A stretch of 64,000 nucleotides of DNA from the NCBI RefSeq assembly GCF_002211445.1, contig NZ_LSTO01000001.1, positions 563,626-627,625 of the forward strand, given 5' to 3'. How positions within the stretch are numbered: the first letter of the stretch is position 1; every line of letters begins with the position of its first letter. This DNA comes from Noviherbaspirillum denitrificans. Its GTDB lineage: Bacteria > Pseudomonadota > Gammaproteobacteria > Burkholderiales > Burkholderiaceae_D. A model generated the notes under the pieces. The model saw only the letters and a list, made by a program, of their open reading frames with translations, searched no databases and was not told the origin of the DNA. Positions 44,641 to 52,679 of this stretch are shown in pieces. A program made the position numbers and the translations under genes.

Positions 44641-44657
44641 TTAAACCACAGGTTAAA
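44641..44657. promoter_or_regulatory. Operator 1 TTAAACC-ACA-GGTTAAA
   Basis: It lies between the Cro-like and CI-like genes and overlaps the putative Cro-like promoter -10 region. It shares AACC-N3-GGTT with two sites upstream of the rightward operon. Confidence 0.65.
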
Positions 44658-44714
44658 TTCGCTGTAAAGCACCGGTTGGTTGAGTCATCAAATAGATCCT
44701 TTGACAATCACCTC

Positions 44715-45095
44715 ATGGCACATCCGCTCGGAATCATCATTAAAGACAGGCTTAAAAGCCTGAAGAAGACGCAAGGCTGGCTCGCAGAGCAAGCCAACGT
44801 CTCGGATACAGCCGTATCAAAATGGATTGCTACAGGGAAGATTTCTCGCGAGAGCGCGAAGGATGTTTCCCAAATCCTCGGCATTTCGCTCGACGTCCTG
44901 CTCGGCGTGTCTGAGGATGCTCTCGCCCAAAGTCAGCCGTCGCTTTCCCTGGTCTATGTTGACGCCGAAGAACTCCGGCTGATTACCGCTTATAGAGAGT
45001 CGACCGCTATCGGCAAGGCCCTCATTTCAGCAGCTGCCGAGGGAGCCCCACGAAGCGAGTCACTTGACATTATTCCGACTCGACACAAGTCGTAG
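44715..45095 (+). CDS. CI-like phage repressor (XRE HTH, no peptidase domain)
   Basis: This 126-residue protein has an HTH_3 domain near residues 8-60 (GIIIKDRLKSLKKTQGWLAEQANVSDTAVSKWIATGKIS). It lacks the C-terminal S24 LexA-type domain, so RecA-driven cleavage would not inactivate it. I start at ATG 44715 (MAHPLGIII). It probably binds TTAAACC-N3-GGTTTAA. Confidence 0.78.
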   Translation: MAHPLGIIIKDRLKSLKKTQGWLAEQANVSDTAVSKWIATGKISRESAKDVSQILGISLDVLLGVSEDALAQSQPSLSLVYVDAEELRLITAYRESTAIGKALISAAAEGAPRSESLDIIPTRHKS

Positions 45096-45248
45096 CGGGC
45101 TCTGCGGCCGGAGCGGGAACTGCCTCCTAAACCGCTGCGCCGCCTCCATCAGTACCATTCTCGCCTCCGGCACCATCCCCCGGTAGGAATCACTCAGCTC
45201 CAAGATCTCCGCTTCGAGCGCGCTCGCATCGTTCAGCTTCGTTTTCAT
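45060..45248 (-). CDS. Possible small protein (62 aa)
   Basis: A frame MKTKLNDASALEAEILELSDSYRG that overlaps the CI-like gene at its 3' end. The residue pattern is protein-like, but the RBS is weak (GAGAG directly before ATG). Low confidence. Confidence 0.35.
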   Translation of the reverse strand: MKTKLNDASALEAEILELSDSYRGMVPEARMVLMEAAQRFRRQFPLRPQSPLRLVSSRNNVK

Positions 45249-45350
45249 CTCTCTACTCGTTGTTAATCGGAATTTACACTTAGCACATTGCTAAATGGCA
45301 ACAAATCCCATGAACATGAGATAAGTAAAGGTTAAAATTTTCCCCCAATA

Positions 45351-45367
45351 TTAAACCCTAGGTTGAC
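45351..45367. promoter_or_regulatory. Operator 2 TTAAACC-CTA-GGTTGAC
   Basis: It overlaps the -35 element (TTGACT, 45363-45368) of the rightward early promoter. Confidence 0.65.
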
Positions 45368-45392
45368 TATAAAAATAAACCCATGGTTTAAT
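45363..45392 (+). promoter_or_regulatory. Rightward early promoter (PR-like)
   Basis: TTGACT (45363-45368) and TTTAAT (45387-45392) are spaced by 18 bases. Operator 2 covers the -35 and operator 3 covers the -10, so repressor occupancy would block transcription of the operon starting at 45427. Confidence 0.55.
45376..45390. promoter_or_regulatory. Operator 3 TAAACC-CAT-GGTTTA
   Basis: A perfect palindrome apart from the 3-base centre, 25 bases from operator 2 and overlapping the -10 region. Confidence 0.65.
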
Positions 45393-45426
45393 TTGCCCCG
45401 TCGCAACCTTATTGACGGAGCGCAAA

Positions 45427-45681
45427 ATGGGAAATCAGAAGCCGCAGTACCGCAACACCTTCCGCCGCATCCGGCCGGTGACAGTGCGCGCAATGCTGTC
45501 ACTCGCCATCAAGCCCGCCGCCAACCGGATCCGCCGCTGGCTCATCAATTTCGAGCTGCAGCACAACGAATACCAGCTCGGACACATCCAGGAGAACCGG
45601 CTCAACGACTTCCTCGTTGAGGGTGAGCTCCACAAGCGCCAGGTGCACCTCAAGTCCGAACTCCGCCGCCTGGAGGCGTGA
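45427..45681 (+). CDS. Hypothetical protein, first gene of the rightward operon
   Basis: This 84-residue basic protein (MGNQKPQYRNTFRRIRPVTVRAM) has no recognised domain. GGAG precedes the ATG by 7 bases. It begins the early operon under the double operator. Confidence 0.65.
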   Translation: MGNQKPQYRNTFRRIRPVTVRAMLSLAIKPAANRIRRWLINFELQHNEYQLGHIQENRLNDFLVEGELHKRQVHLKSELRRLEA

Positions 45682-45980
45682 TGATCGCGGCCGAGCTCCC
45701 CGTTCAAGCAGACGACACCGCAGCCGCGAGCAAGATCGCCGTCATTCTGGAACGCGTCACCGACCCGGAGGCGCGTTCCAAAGTGCTGGCAATCGGATCC
45801 CGCATCGCCGCCATGGAGTCCGCCGGCTACCAGGTCAGCACTCCCGTCCGCGTCCGTCCCCGCACGCAATACGTCTTCGCCGAATGGCACCTCCTCGTCA
45901 AGAACGCCGGTTTCCGGTGCGTCCTGTCCTTTTTCATCAATGAGGCCTTCGAGCCCACTCCGAAAGCACGCCGCAAATGA
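45681..45980 (+). CDS. Hypothetical protein (99 aa)
   Basis: It begins MIAAELPVQADDTAAASKIA and ends FEPTPKARRK; no domain is recognised. It overlaps the preceding gene by one base (TGATG). Confidence 0.6.
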   Translation: MIAAELPVQADDTAAASKIAVILERVTDPEARSKVLAIGSRIAAMESAGYQVSTPVRVRPRTQYVFAEWHLLVKNAGFRCVLSFFINEAFEPTPKARRK

Positions 45981-46528
45981 ATCTCGAAAACTGCATCCTC
46001 ACCTACTCCGGCCGCTACGTGAACCTCCTCAAGCCGGATCCGACAACGATCCACATCACCGACATTGCACACGCGCTGTCGCAGATCAACCGCTTTGGAG
46101 GCCATACGCGCCGCTTCTACAGCGTCGCGCAACACTGCGTCCTGGCATCGCACCTGGTGCCGCTCAAGTACCGTCTCCATGCCCTCCTCCATGACGCCGC
46201 CGAGGCCTACTTCGGCGACATGGTCCAGCCGCTCAAGCGCCTCGACGGCAGCGCCCAATACCGCACATGGGAAAGCATGATGCAGGCCGAGATCTTCGAC
46301 CGCTTCGGCCTCGGCATGGAGCAGTCCGACGAGTGCAAGGCCTGCATCCAGGAGGCGGATCTCATCATGCTCGCCACAGAGCGCCGCGATCTCATGCCGC
46401 CCGATGCAACGCCGTGGGCAATCCTCGAAGGTGTCAAGCCGCGCAACGGGAACATTAGTCCGGTGTCCTCGCACCTGGCCGAGTCGATGTATCTGTCCCG
46501 CTTCAAAGAGCTCGCCGGAGTCCTGTGA
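45977..46528 (+). CDS. HD-domain phosphohydrolase
   Basis: This 183-residue protein has metal ligands HCVLASH and LLHDAAEAYFGDM, typical of HD-superfamily nucleotide hydrolases (YfbR-like). It may act on nucleotides or nucleic acids during early infection. It overlaps the previous gene by four bases. Confidence 0.85.
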   Translation: MNLENCILTYSGRYVNLLKPDPTTIHITDIAHALSQINRFGGHTRRFYSVAQHCVLASHLVPLKYRLHALLHDAAEAYFGDMVQPLKRLDGSAQYRTWESMMQAEIFDRFGLGMEQSDECKACIQEADLIMLATERRDLMPPDATPWAILEGVKPRNGNISPVSSHLAESMYLSRFKELAGVL

Positions 46529-46758
46529 TGATCGCTACAGCCGTCGCATTTAGCGAGAACGACCTGGTCGAATGGGACAGCTCTATCGACGGGACGAACA
46601 CTGGCGCTGTGCGCCACCTCACCCGCAGCATCGAGAACGGGCAGGCCTTTGCGGTCGTCGAGGTGGACCATGAGCTACCGGGAATCCTGGAGTGCGTTCC
46701 CCTCAACCAGCTCCGCAAGACCAAATTTGGCAAGCCTCGGCAGGAGGCATCCAAATGA
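46528..46758 (+). CDS. Hypothetical protein (76 aa)
   Basis: A short acidic protein starting MIATAVAFSENDLVEWD, overlapping the HD gene stop. Early operon gene with unknown function. Confidence 0.6.
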   Translation: MIATAVAFSENDLVEWDSSIDGTNTGAVRHLTRSIENGQAFAVVEVDHELPGILECVPLNQLRKTKFGKPRQEASK

Positions 46759-47087
46759 AACGCAAAGACCGTCAAACGCTTGCCCTGCTCCACTTAAAAG
46801 ATCACGGCCGCACAACCGGCAAATCCCTTTCCGAGTCCATCGGCGTGACCACAAAGAATATCGCTACGGTCATGAAGCCCCTCATTGCCGCACAGGCTGT
46901 AATCAAGGGACGTGACAAGGCAACGCAGTCCTCCACCTACACCATCACGAAAACGGGCCTCGCCGCACTTGTTCGCAAAGATCCTCCGGTCGAGGCCCCT
47001 CGCTATAACCCGTCGGATCCGTTCGGTTTGCTCGCAAAGCTGCGTGCTGCACAGACCTCCATCCCCACTGTCGCATCCCATCGTTGA
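46755..47087 (+). CDS. Winged-helix-like DNA-binding protein
   Basis: This 110-residue protein has a helix-turn-helix/winged-helix pattern (RQTLALLHLKDHGRTTGKSLSESIGVTTKNIATVMKPLI). ATG 46755 follows AGGAGG by 7 bases and overlaps the upstream stop. It may regulate the early operon or replication. Confidence 0.65.
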   Translation: MKRKDRQTLALLHLKDHGRTTGKSLSESIGVTTKNIATVMKPLIAAQAVIKGRDKATQSSTYTITKTGLAALVRKDPPVEAPRYNPSDPFGLLAKLRAAQTSIPTVASHR

Positions 47088-47097
47088 AGGAAAAGCC

Positions 47098-48966
47098 ATG
47101 ACCGCAACCCAAACCAATTTTGCAGAGCCCCACTTCGGCACTATCCCCCTTGCGTGCGTGATTCCCTCCAAGACCAACCCGCGCAAACACTTCGACGAGT
47201 CCGCACTGCATGAGCTCGCCGAGAGCATCCGGCAGGTTGGCGTCGCACAGCCGATCCTTGTCCGTCCGCTGCCGACCACCGAGAGCATGATCGACTGCGT
47301 CGAGATCGTCGCCGGCGAGCGCCGTTACCGCGCCTCCAAACTGGCAGGCCTGCAGTCCATCCCTGCGATCGTGCGCGAACTCACAGACGTCCAGGTGCTG
47401 GAGATCCAGGTCATCGAGAACCTGCAACGCCAGGACGTGCATCCGATCGAGGAGGCGGAGGGATACGACCAGCTCATGCGCCAACACGACTACACCGCAG
47501 AACAGCTGGCCGACAAGGTCGGCAAGAGCAAGGCCTACATCTATGGCCGCTTGAAGCTGTGCTCTCTCGCATCCGAAGCACGCGAGGCCTTCTTCGCCGG
47601 CAAGATCAACGCCTCGATTGCAGAGCGAATCGCCAGGATGCCGGTCCTCGCCCTGCAGGCAAAGGCAACGCAGGAGATCGTCCACAACTACGGACAACCC
47701 GAGCCGATGTCATTCCGCCGCGCCGTCGAGCACCTCCAGGCGCGCTACATGCTCGATCTCGCTCACGCAAAGTTTGCGATCAAGGACGCCAAGCTCGTAT
47801 CAGCTACTGGATCCTGCCTCTCCTGCCCAAAACGGACCGGTAATCAGCCGGAGATCTATCACGACGTCGATGCAGACGTCTGCACTGATCCGGATTGTTT
47901 CGAATCAAAGGTTAACGCACACAACGAGCGCAAAGCCGCAGCCGCGCAAAAGTCAGGTCTGCCGATTTACGCAGACGGCATGGAGGCCTATACCAAGCTC
48001 CGGGAAAACAACCAGGTGTCCGCATATGACGGCCTCTACAAGATGGACCGGTTGGCCAAGTCCTCGATGTCCAACACGCCCATTGAGGACGTCATCCCCG
48101 CCGACCAACTGCCGAAGCCTGTCGCGTATGTCAAAGGCAATGACGGCGAAATTGATGCGGTGTATGAAAAGTCCGCTATCCAGTTCGCCTTGGAGAAGGC
48201 GGGCCTCTGCCTCACCCTGGAGAAGCACAATGCGCTCTTGCAGGAAAAGATGAGCGGCAACGCACGCGATCCGAAAGTCTCGGAGAAGGAAAAGCAGGCC
48301 GAGGCTGAGCGTCGCGAGCGCACGAAAAAGGCCGAGCTGGAGACAACAATCCGGAAAGCGGTATATGCAGAGGTCCGCAGCAAGATCCTCCAGGGAGACG
48401 GGCACTTAACCGCCCTACGTCATATCGCAAAGCGTCTTTGCGACGAATGGTCTTTCCCACACGTCATTGCGAGCGACTACAAGTTCAACGTCCTCAACTT
48501 CAATGAAGCTGCGAAGTTCATCGATTCCGCCAGTCTCGAAGAAGTTGTCGCCTTTATCCTCGGAATGACGATTGGCGAGTGCGTCCAGGTTGACGCCTTC
48601 GACATGGACGACGACGAGCACCTTGAGAATCCTTGGTATCTCGGCCTCCTCGATGTTGCAAAGGCCTGCGACATCGAGCACGACAAAATCCGATCGGAAC
48701 ATACCCCGAAACCTGCAGAGCAGCAGGATCTGCCAGTCGCAGCTGAAACGCCGAAGAAGAAGGGGCAGCAAAAGACTGCAGAAACGGCCGCAGAGGCACC
48801 GAAAATGGCCGAGACGACCAAGGATGCCACCGACACGAAAAAAGCGGCTCCAGCGAAGCCTACGCCAGCCAAAAAGGCCGCGGCAACAAACGCAAAGACC
48901 GACGAGGTCCCCGCTACCGCATGGCCGTTCCCCACCGCCGCGGAAATGGCCGCAAAGGGCAAGTGA
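47098..48966 (+). CDS. ParB-family protein with cysteine-rich and Lys/Ala tail
   Basis: This 622-residue protein starts MTATQTNFAEPHFG (ATG 47098). ParB N-terminal signatures include NPRKHFDESALHELAESIRQ and VAGERRYRASKLAGLQ, then an HTH YTAEQLADKVGKSKAYIYGRLK. Near residues 240-265 a cysteine cluster (CLSCPKR, DVCTDPDC) may bind metal. The last part is Lys/Ala/Pro-rich. It could be a CTP-dependent DNA clamp acting on the repeated palindromes. No ParA gene is seen. Confidence 0.82.
   Translation: MTATQTNFAEPHFGTIPLACVIPSKTNPRKHFDESALHELAESIRQVGVAQPILVRPLPTTESMIDCVEIVAGERRYRASKLAGLQSIPAIVRELTDVQVLEIQVIENLQRQDVHPIEEAEGYDQLMRQHDYTAEQLADKVGKSKAYIYGRLKLCSLASEAREAFFAGKINASIAERIARMPVLALQAKATQEIVHNYGQPEPMSFRRAVEHLQARYMLDLAHAKFAIKDAKLVSATGSCLSCPKRTGNQPEIYHDVDADVCTDPDCFESKVNAHNERKAAAAQKSGLPIYADGMEAYTKLRENNQVSAYDGLYKMDRLAKSSMSNTPIEDVIPADQLPKPVAYVKGNDGEIDAVYEKSAIQFALEKAGLCLTLEKHNALLQEKMSGNARDPKVSEKEKQAEAERRERTKKAELETTIRKAVYAEVRSKILQGDGHLTALRHIAKRLCDEWSFPHVIASDYKFNVLNFNEAAKFIDSASLEEVVAFILGMTIGECVQVDAFDMDDDEHLENPWYLGLLDVAKACDIEHDKIRSEHTPKPAEQQDLPVAAETPKKKGQQKTAETAAEAPKMAETTKDATDTKKAAPAKPTPAKKAAATNAKTDEVPATAWPFPTAAEMAAKGK
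47871..47884. repeat. 14-bp core palindrome TGCAGACGTCTGCA, copy 3
   Basis: The core is exact; with flanks it is one base different from GTGCAGACGTCTGCAC. It lies inside the ParB-like gene where the coding frame reads ADVCT. Confidence 0.75.
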
Positions 48967-48968
48967 CC

Positions 48969-49148
48969 ATGTCTCAGAAGTTCAATTTTCTGGCACGCCG
49001 CACCGCCTCGACGAAAGCCGAGCAGGAGCTGCGTCGCCAGTTCCCCAGGCGCTCCCGCGCCTGGATCTCAGCCAAGGCCGCAAGAATTGCGGGCAACACT
49101 GACATCACCAGCGAGCTGCGCGCTCCAACACGCGCAGAAGTGAAATGA
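48969..49148 (+). CDS. Small hypothetical protein (59 aa)
   Basis: It reads MSQKFNFLARRTASTKAEQ and is basic. It sits 2 bases after the ParB-like gene and overlaps the AlpA-like gene. Function is unknown. Confidence 0.55.
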   Translation: MSQKFNFLARRTASTKAEQELRRQFPRRSRAWISAKAARIAGNTDITSELRAPTRAEVK

Positions 49149-49420
49149 GCGAAACCGAACTCCTCACCAAGCTGGCCGACCTCCTCGGCAAGCAACTCCG
49201 TCCGGCGCTCCCGGTTGACATTGACCTTTGGGACGTCTCGACGATCGCCCAATTCTTGAAGCGCAGCGACTCCGCCGTCCGCGAGCGGATCTGCCCGCTC
49301 CCCGACTTCCCGAAGGCGATCCGCCTCCCGTCGCAAGGCGGCCGCGGTCATCCGCTCTGGAAGGCAAAAGAGGTGATCGAGTGGGCGGAGAAATATCGCG
49401 AAATTAGGACGAGAAATTAA
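49145..49420 (+). CDS. AlpA-like/excisionase-type regulator
   Basis: A 91-residue protein with a MerR/AlpA-like HTH (VSTIAQFLKRSDSAVRERI) and the beta pattern PDFPKAIRLPSQGGRGHPLWKAKEVIEW. Such proteins act as excisionase or prophage activator. The integrase lies on the other side of the cargo cassette. Confidence 0.7.
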   Translation: MSETELLTKLADLLGKQLRPALPVDIDLWDVSTIAQFLKRSDSAVRERICPLPDFPKAIRLPSQGGRGHPLWKAKEVIEWAEKYREIRTRN

Positions 49421-49435
49421 TCGCCAATGACCAAT

Positions 49436-50269
49436 CTAATTTACCGGTATTTCTAGAGTAGTGATGAGCAGCTCATCCTCTTTTTTCGGTGCTTTAGTAC
49501 TGTATTGGAATGCCTTATGTACATGGTTGTGATCGGCATACAAACCCTTAATCACGTCATGACTGTCATAGCTCAATATCCAATTGAACTTGGCACTTTT
49601 AAGAGAAGAGGATAGCGCCACATGGTCCTTCAGCTTGTAGTGATGACGATAAAGCTTACGTCCCTGAATAAAATAGGGTGGATCCACATAGAAAAGGCTA
49701 GTAGTTCTTCGCTTGTATTCCGTAATTACGTCGAGCGCATCTCCATACCGGACTTCCACTCGGTCTGCGAGATCACTGAGTCTTTTAATCTTATCGATCA
49801 AATCTTCTTTATTGAAGCGACAATCAATGCTATAGGCAGACGACTGCTTTTGCCCGCCGATCGGCCCCGAATGCAAGACTCCTGAGAAGTTTGTTCGATT
49901 AAAGAATAAGGCCGCAAACGCCAGCTGAACTTCATCTTCTTCTGATGGCTCTTCGCACTTCAGCAAAGGTTGAAGTTCATGCCACGTTTTGAGTGAAACG
50001 GTCACATTCTTGATTTTTTTTATGAGCTTATCTGGATGCTCAAATGCAACCTTCCAGAAAGAGTACATGAGGGGATCGCGCTCCGAAATTACTGCTTCCG
50101 AGCAAACTTTTTCTGACAGGAGCGCTAACGTTACAGCTGCGCTTCCGGCATAGGGTTCCACGAGCTTCTTCCCCTCGAGCCCGTTATAAATGATCAGGTC
50201 CTTAATTACCTTTGTAAACGACGATTTACTTCCGGGGTAGCGGAAGGGAGTTTTGACAATCTCGGTCAT
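49436..50269 (-). CDS. D12-class DNA adenine methylase
   Basis: This 277-residue protein has the SAM-binding FRYPGSK near residues 8-14, LVEPYAGSAAVTLALL, and the catalytic DPPY near residue 195 (FYVDPPYFIQ). It is a Dam-type N6-adenine methyltransferase; the recognition sequence is unknown. It overlaps the upstream gene by ATGA and is the third gene of the cassette. A host-restriction-avoidance or defence role is possible. Confidence 0.92.
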   Translation of the reverse strand: MTEIVKTPFRYPGSKSSFTKVIKDLIIYNGLEGKKLVEPYAGSAAVTLALLSEKVCSEAVISERDPLMYSFWKVAFEHPDKLIKKIKNVTVSLKTWHELQPLLKCEEPSEEDEVQLAFAALFFNRTNFSGVLHSGPIGGQKQSSAYSIDCRFNKEDLIDKIKRLSDLADRVEVRYGDALDVITEYKRRTTSLFYVDPPYFIQGRKLYRHHYKLKDHVALSSSLKSAKFNWILSYDSHDVIKGLYADHNHVHKAFQYSTKAPKKEDELLITTLEIPVN

Positions 50270-51279
50270 GCCGTGGCAGCCTGCTTCAGCTCTGTGATTC
50301 GTTCAGTAACCCAAGCGGCTATCTCAGGAAAATCAGTGGTACGTTCAACTGTAAGTCTTTGATCTGCCGTTAGTCCCAGCCCCCTGTAGGCAAGTACTGG
50401 GATCATATATCGATAGTAGATCGCGCCATACCTCTTCGTTAGCACATGCAACTGTTGCTTGAGTGTCGCTCCACCGGTGAGTGGGATACAGAATGGGATG
50501 AAGAGTGCGGCCGTCGGCTCGGAAGCTGGTATTTCTGAAAACCAGTTCTCGTGAAATGGACGGAAATATTCGAGTACGCTCTTACTTGGCCAGTTGCCAC
50601 CGGAAGCCGCTTGCCCAAGCATATAAAAGGTGCCTGCTGCATTATCGTTTCGAGGCTTCCATGCGATGACGTCAATACCTTCATCTTTGGGATTTGTTGA
50701 TACCCCTGGCAGAGGAGCTTCCCGTACAGTGCCCTCCCCAAACAGTGCATAAGTTGAACGCAGTTTGTCCAGGTAGGGAGATCCATCTGGACGAGGAAAT
50801 CCGAATGCTATAGCACAGCCTTCAAGTGCTCCGGCTGCTGCCCAAGTAGCGCACGCCTGAAACAAGTCTCGAATCCTGTTATTTAACTCAAAATCAAAGC
50901 GATCAAGCTCGAAAATCTCGGAACTCTTTACGCTCGACAGGAAGAGGCAGAAAAGATAAAGCATCGCCCCGTCGGATATATCGTTTTTCAGGAGTAGCTC
51001 TTCCTCAGTGTCGTTAAACTGGAAGGGATAATGATCACCCAAGCATTCCATTCGCTTTTGGAATTCTGCAAGTATCTCTTCCAAAAACTGCTCATCCGGA
51101 GCGCCGTCTTCTAACGCGCGCCCTTCTGGATCTGAGCTTTCGGAGTTTCGCCTACGGTCCCATGCTCTTTGCAAACTCCGGAGCTGACCAACCGAGTACT
51201 CAGAACATAAGACATGAAATTCAAACCAATCTGCGATTACGTGAGGATCGCGATCCAACGGAATTTGGGCTAACGGCAT
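50266..51279 (-). CDS. Putative PD-(D/E)xK nuclease (cassette middle gene)
   Basis: This 337-residue protein has no family match known to me. Around residues 199-225 it has DEGIDVIAW...LGQAASGGNWPSK, like restriction-endonuclease cores with Asp, Gln and Lys. The rest is helical. Between a ParB-N-domain gene and a methylase, a restriction role is plausible but not shown. Active-site assignment needs structure modelling. Confidence 0.55.
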   Translation of the reverse strand: MPLAQIPLDRDPHVIADWFEFHVLCSEYSVGQLRSLQRAWDRRRNSESSDPEGRALEDGAPDEQFLEEILAEFQKRMECLGDHYPFQFNDTEEELLLKNDISDGAMLYLFCLFLSSVKSSEIFELDRFDFELNNRIRDLFQACATWAAAGALEGCAIAFGFPRPDGSPYLDKLRSTYALFGEGTVREAPLPGVSTNPKDEGIDVIAWKPRNDNAAGTFYMLGQAASGGNWPSKSVLEYFRPFHENWFSEIPASEPTAALFIPFCIPLTGGATLKQQLHVLTKRYGAIYYRYMIPVLAYRGLGLTADQRLTVERTTDFPEIAAWVTERITELKQAATA

Positions 51280-51290
51280 TTGCGGTTACT

Positions 51291-52469
51291 TTACTTCTTT
51301 TGGAGTGGCTTTTTTGTGCCTGGAGCACCCTTGCTTTTCGGCGTCGCCGGAGGATTTACTTCTGCACTTTTCTTCTTCATTACGGTAAGGAGAATATCAG
51401 CCTGCTGCGAGATCTCACGCGCTATCGCGAGGAGGTTCGGTTCACCATTGTATTTTGGTAGCGCATCTATAACAGAACTGAGCCGCACATGGGCTTGCGC
51501 CAACACTTCGCTAAACACGTCGTAAGGCGAGCGCACCTCGTTATAAGCGACACTAAGCTTCTCCCCGGTGCGAATTCTCTCGAGAGCAACTGGGTGGGCA
51601 ATTACCTCACCCACATGCTTCAAGTCAGGGTTTTGAGACTTAACTAATGGTTGAGCGTCATCTCGTTTGTCGCCGTAAAGATAAAGTAAAACCTCTTTTA
51701 GCTTGCCCTCATTTGCTCTTGGAACTGGCGAAGTTACAGGCTCCTTGCTCCACCCTTTGTCAAGTCCGAGGAAGTCCTGATATTCCGTCCGTCCAAGCGC
51801 GGTATACAAATGCGAAAACGCGAATTTTCCTTTGTTATACCGGTTCTTAATGTCAAAAAGTTTACGTCCCTCTGCTTGCTCCAGTACGAAGATGCTAGAG
51901 ATGTACGCGCGAATAGTATCGTTATCATCACCAAGCTGCCGCGCGATTTGATCGATAGTGAGTCCATTCTCGCGCTCGCGCTTATACCAATCTGACACGA
52001 AGCGTGCCTTGGCATAAGCATCCCATCGACTAGGGCCGTTAATATGCTTAAAGCCAATGAATGCCTGTGCGTCGCTCTCTTTGTCGACACGCCAGACTGT
52101 GACTTTTTCAACGGACCTGCGAACATCCGCGCGTATCCTTGGAAGGGAAATTCTGCATTTCGCCGCCAGGTCCGGATCTTTTATTAGCTTTATCGATGCA
52201 AGCCGGCGATTGCCCTCTAGGACTCTATACGGCCCCCCATTGGGTCCCATTACAATTAGAGGCTCAAAGTCTAAGTAAGTATTGGTGCAAATCGACGTAA
52301 TGACTTCGTCGAGAGGTGAGATCTCGTTCAACGCCGAGATAATGTCCTCATCGTTCGAAGTGCTGTAGTCGTTTCCATTCAGTAGACGAGGATTTTGGCG
52401 GTCAAACTCGAGAAGGTCCGTTGGACAGCCACGAGTTGGCGCTCCTGATATCGGCGAAAAGGCGGGCAT
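51291..52469 (-). CDS. ParB N-terminal domain protein (cassette first gene)
   Basis: This 392-residue protein has the ParB-N/sulfiredoxin-fold segment VLEGNRRLASIKLIKDP (in place of GERR), then IGFKHINGPSRWDAYAKARFVSDWY, typical of defence-island ParB-like proteins, and a Lys/Pro/Ala tail. It precedes the nuclease-like gene by 11 bases. A candidate promoter has a -10 TACAAT on the minus strand at 52510-52505. Confidence 0.75.
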   Translation of the reverse strand: MPAFSPISGAPTRGCPTDLLEFDRQNPRLLNGNDYSTSNDEDIISALNEISPLDEVITSICTNTYLDFEPLIVMGPNGGPYRVLEGNRRLASIKLIKDPDLAAKCRISLPRIRADVRRSVEKVTVWRVDKESDAQAFIGFKHINGPSRWDAYAKARFVSDWYKRERENGLTIDQIARQLGDDNDTIRAYISSIFVLEQAEGRKLFDIKNRYNKGKFAFSHLYTALGRTEYQDFLGLDKGWSKEPVTSPVPRANEGKLKEVLLYLYGDKRDDAQPLVKSQNPDLKHVGEVIAHPVALERIRTGEKLSVAYNEVRSPYDVFSEVLAQAHVRLSSVIDALPKYNGEPNLLAIAREISQQADILLTVMKKKSAEVNPPATPKSKGAPGTKKPLQKK

Positions 52470-52679
52470 AATTTCCCAATATTATCTTGTTTTTGCAGGC
52501 GGCTATTGTACCGGTAGGCCACAAAACCTTAAAGTACACTGTTACACAACTTCGGATACGATTGTCCTTCAGCAAAGTAAATGGGTCGGGAAGCTGACTT
52601 TTCGTAAGGATTAGGTTGTGCAGACGTCTGCACTTCTTCCGGGTAGCACTTGCGAATTTCCGCATACGCCATTCAGTTG
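52470..52679. promoter_or_regulatory. Cassette promoter region with palindrome
   Basis: This 210-base gap between the integrase stop and the ParB-N-domain start is AT-rich and holds copy 4 of the palindrome (52618-52633). No gene is supported. Confidence 0.5.
52618..52633. repeat. 16-bp palindrome GTGCAGACGTCTGCAC, copy 4
   Basis: Exact match, positioned upstream of the cassette's first gene and 47 bases from the integrase stop. Confidence 0.8.
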
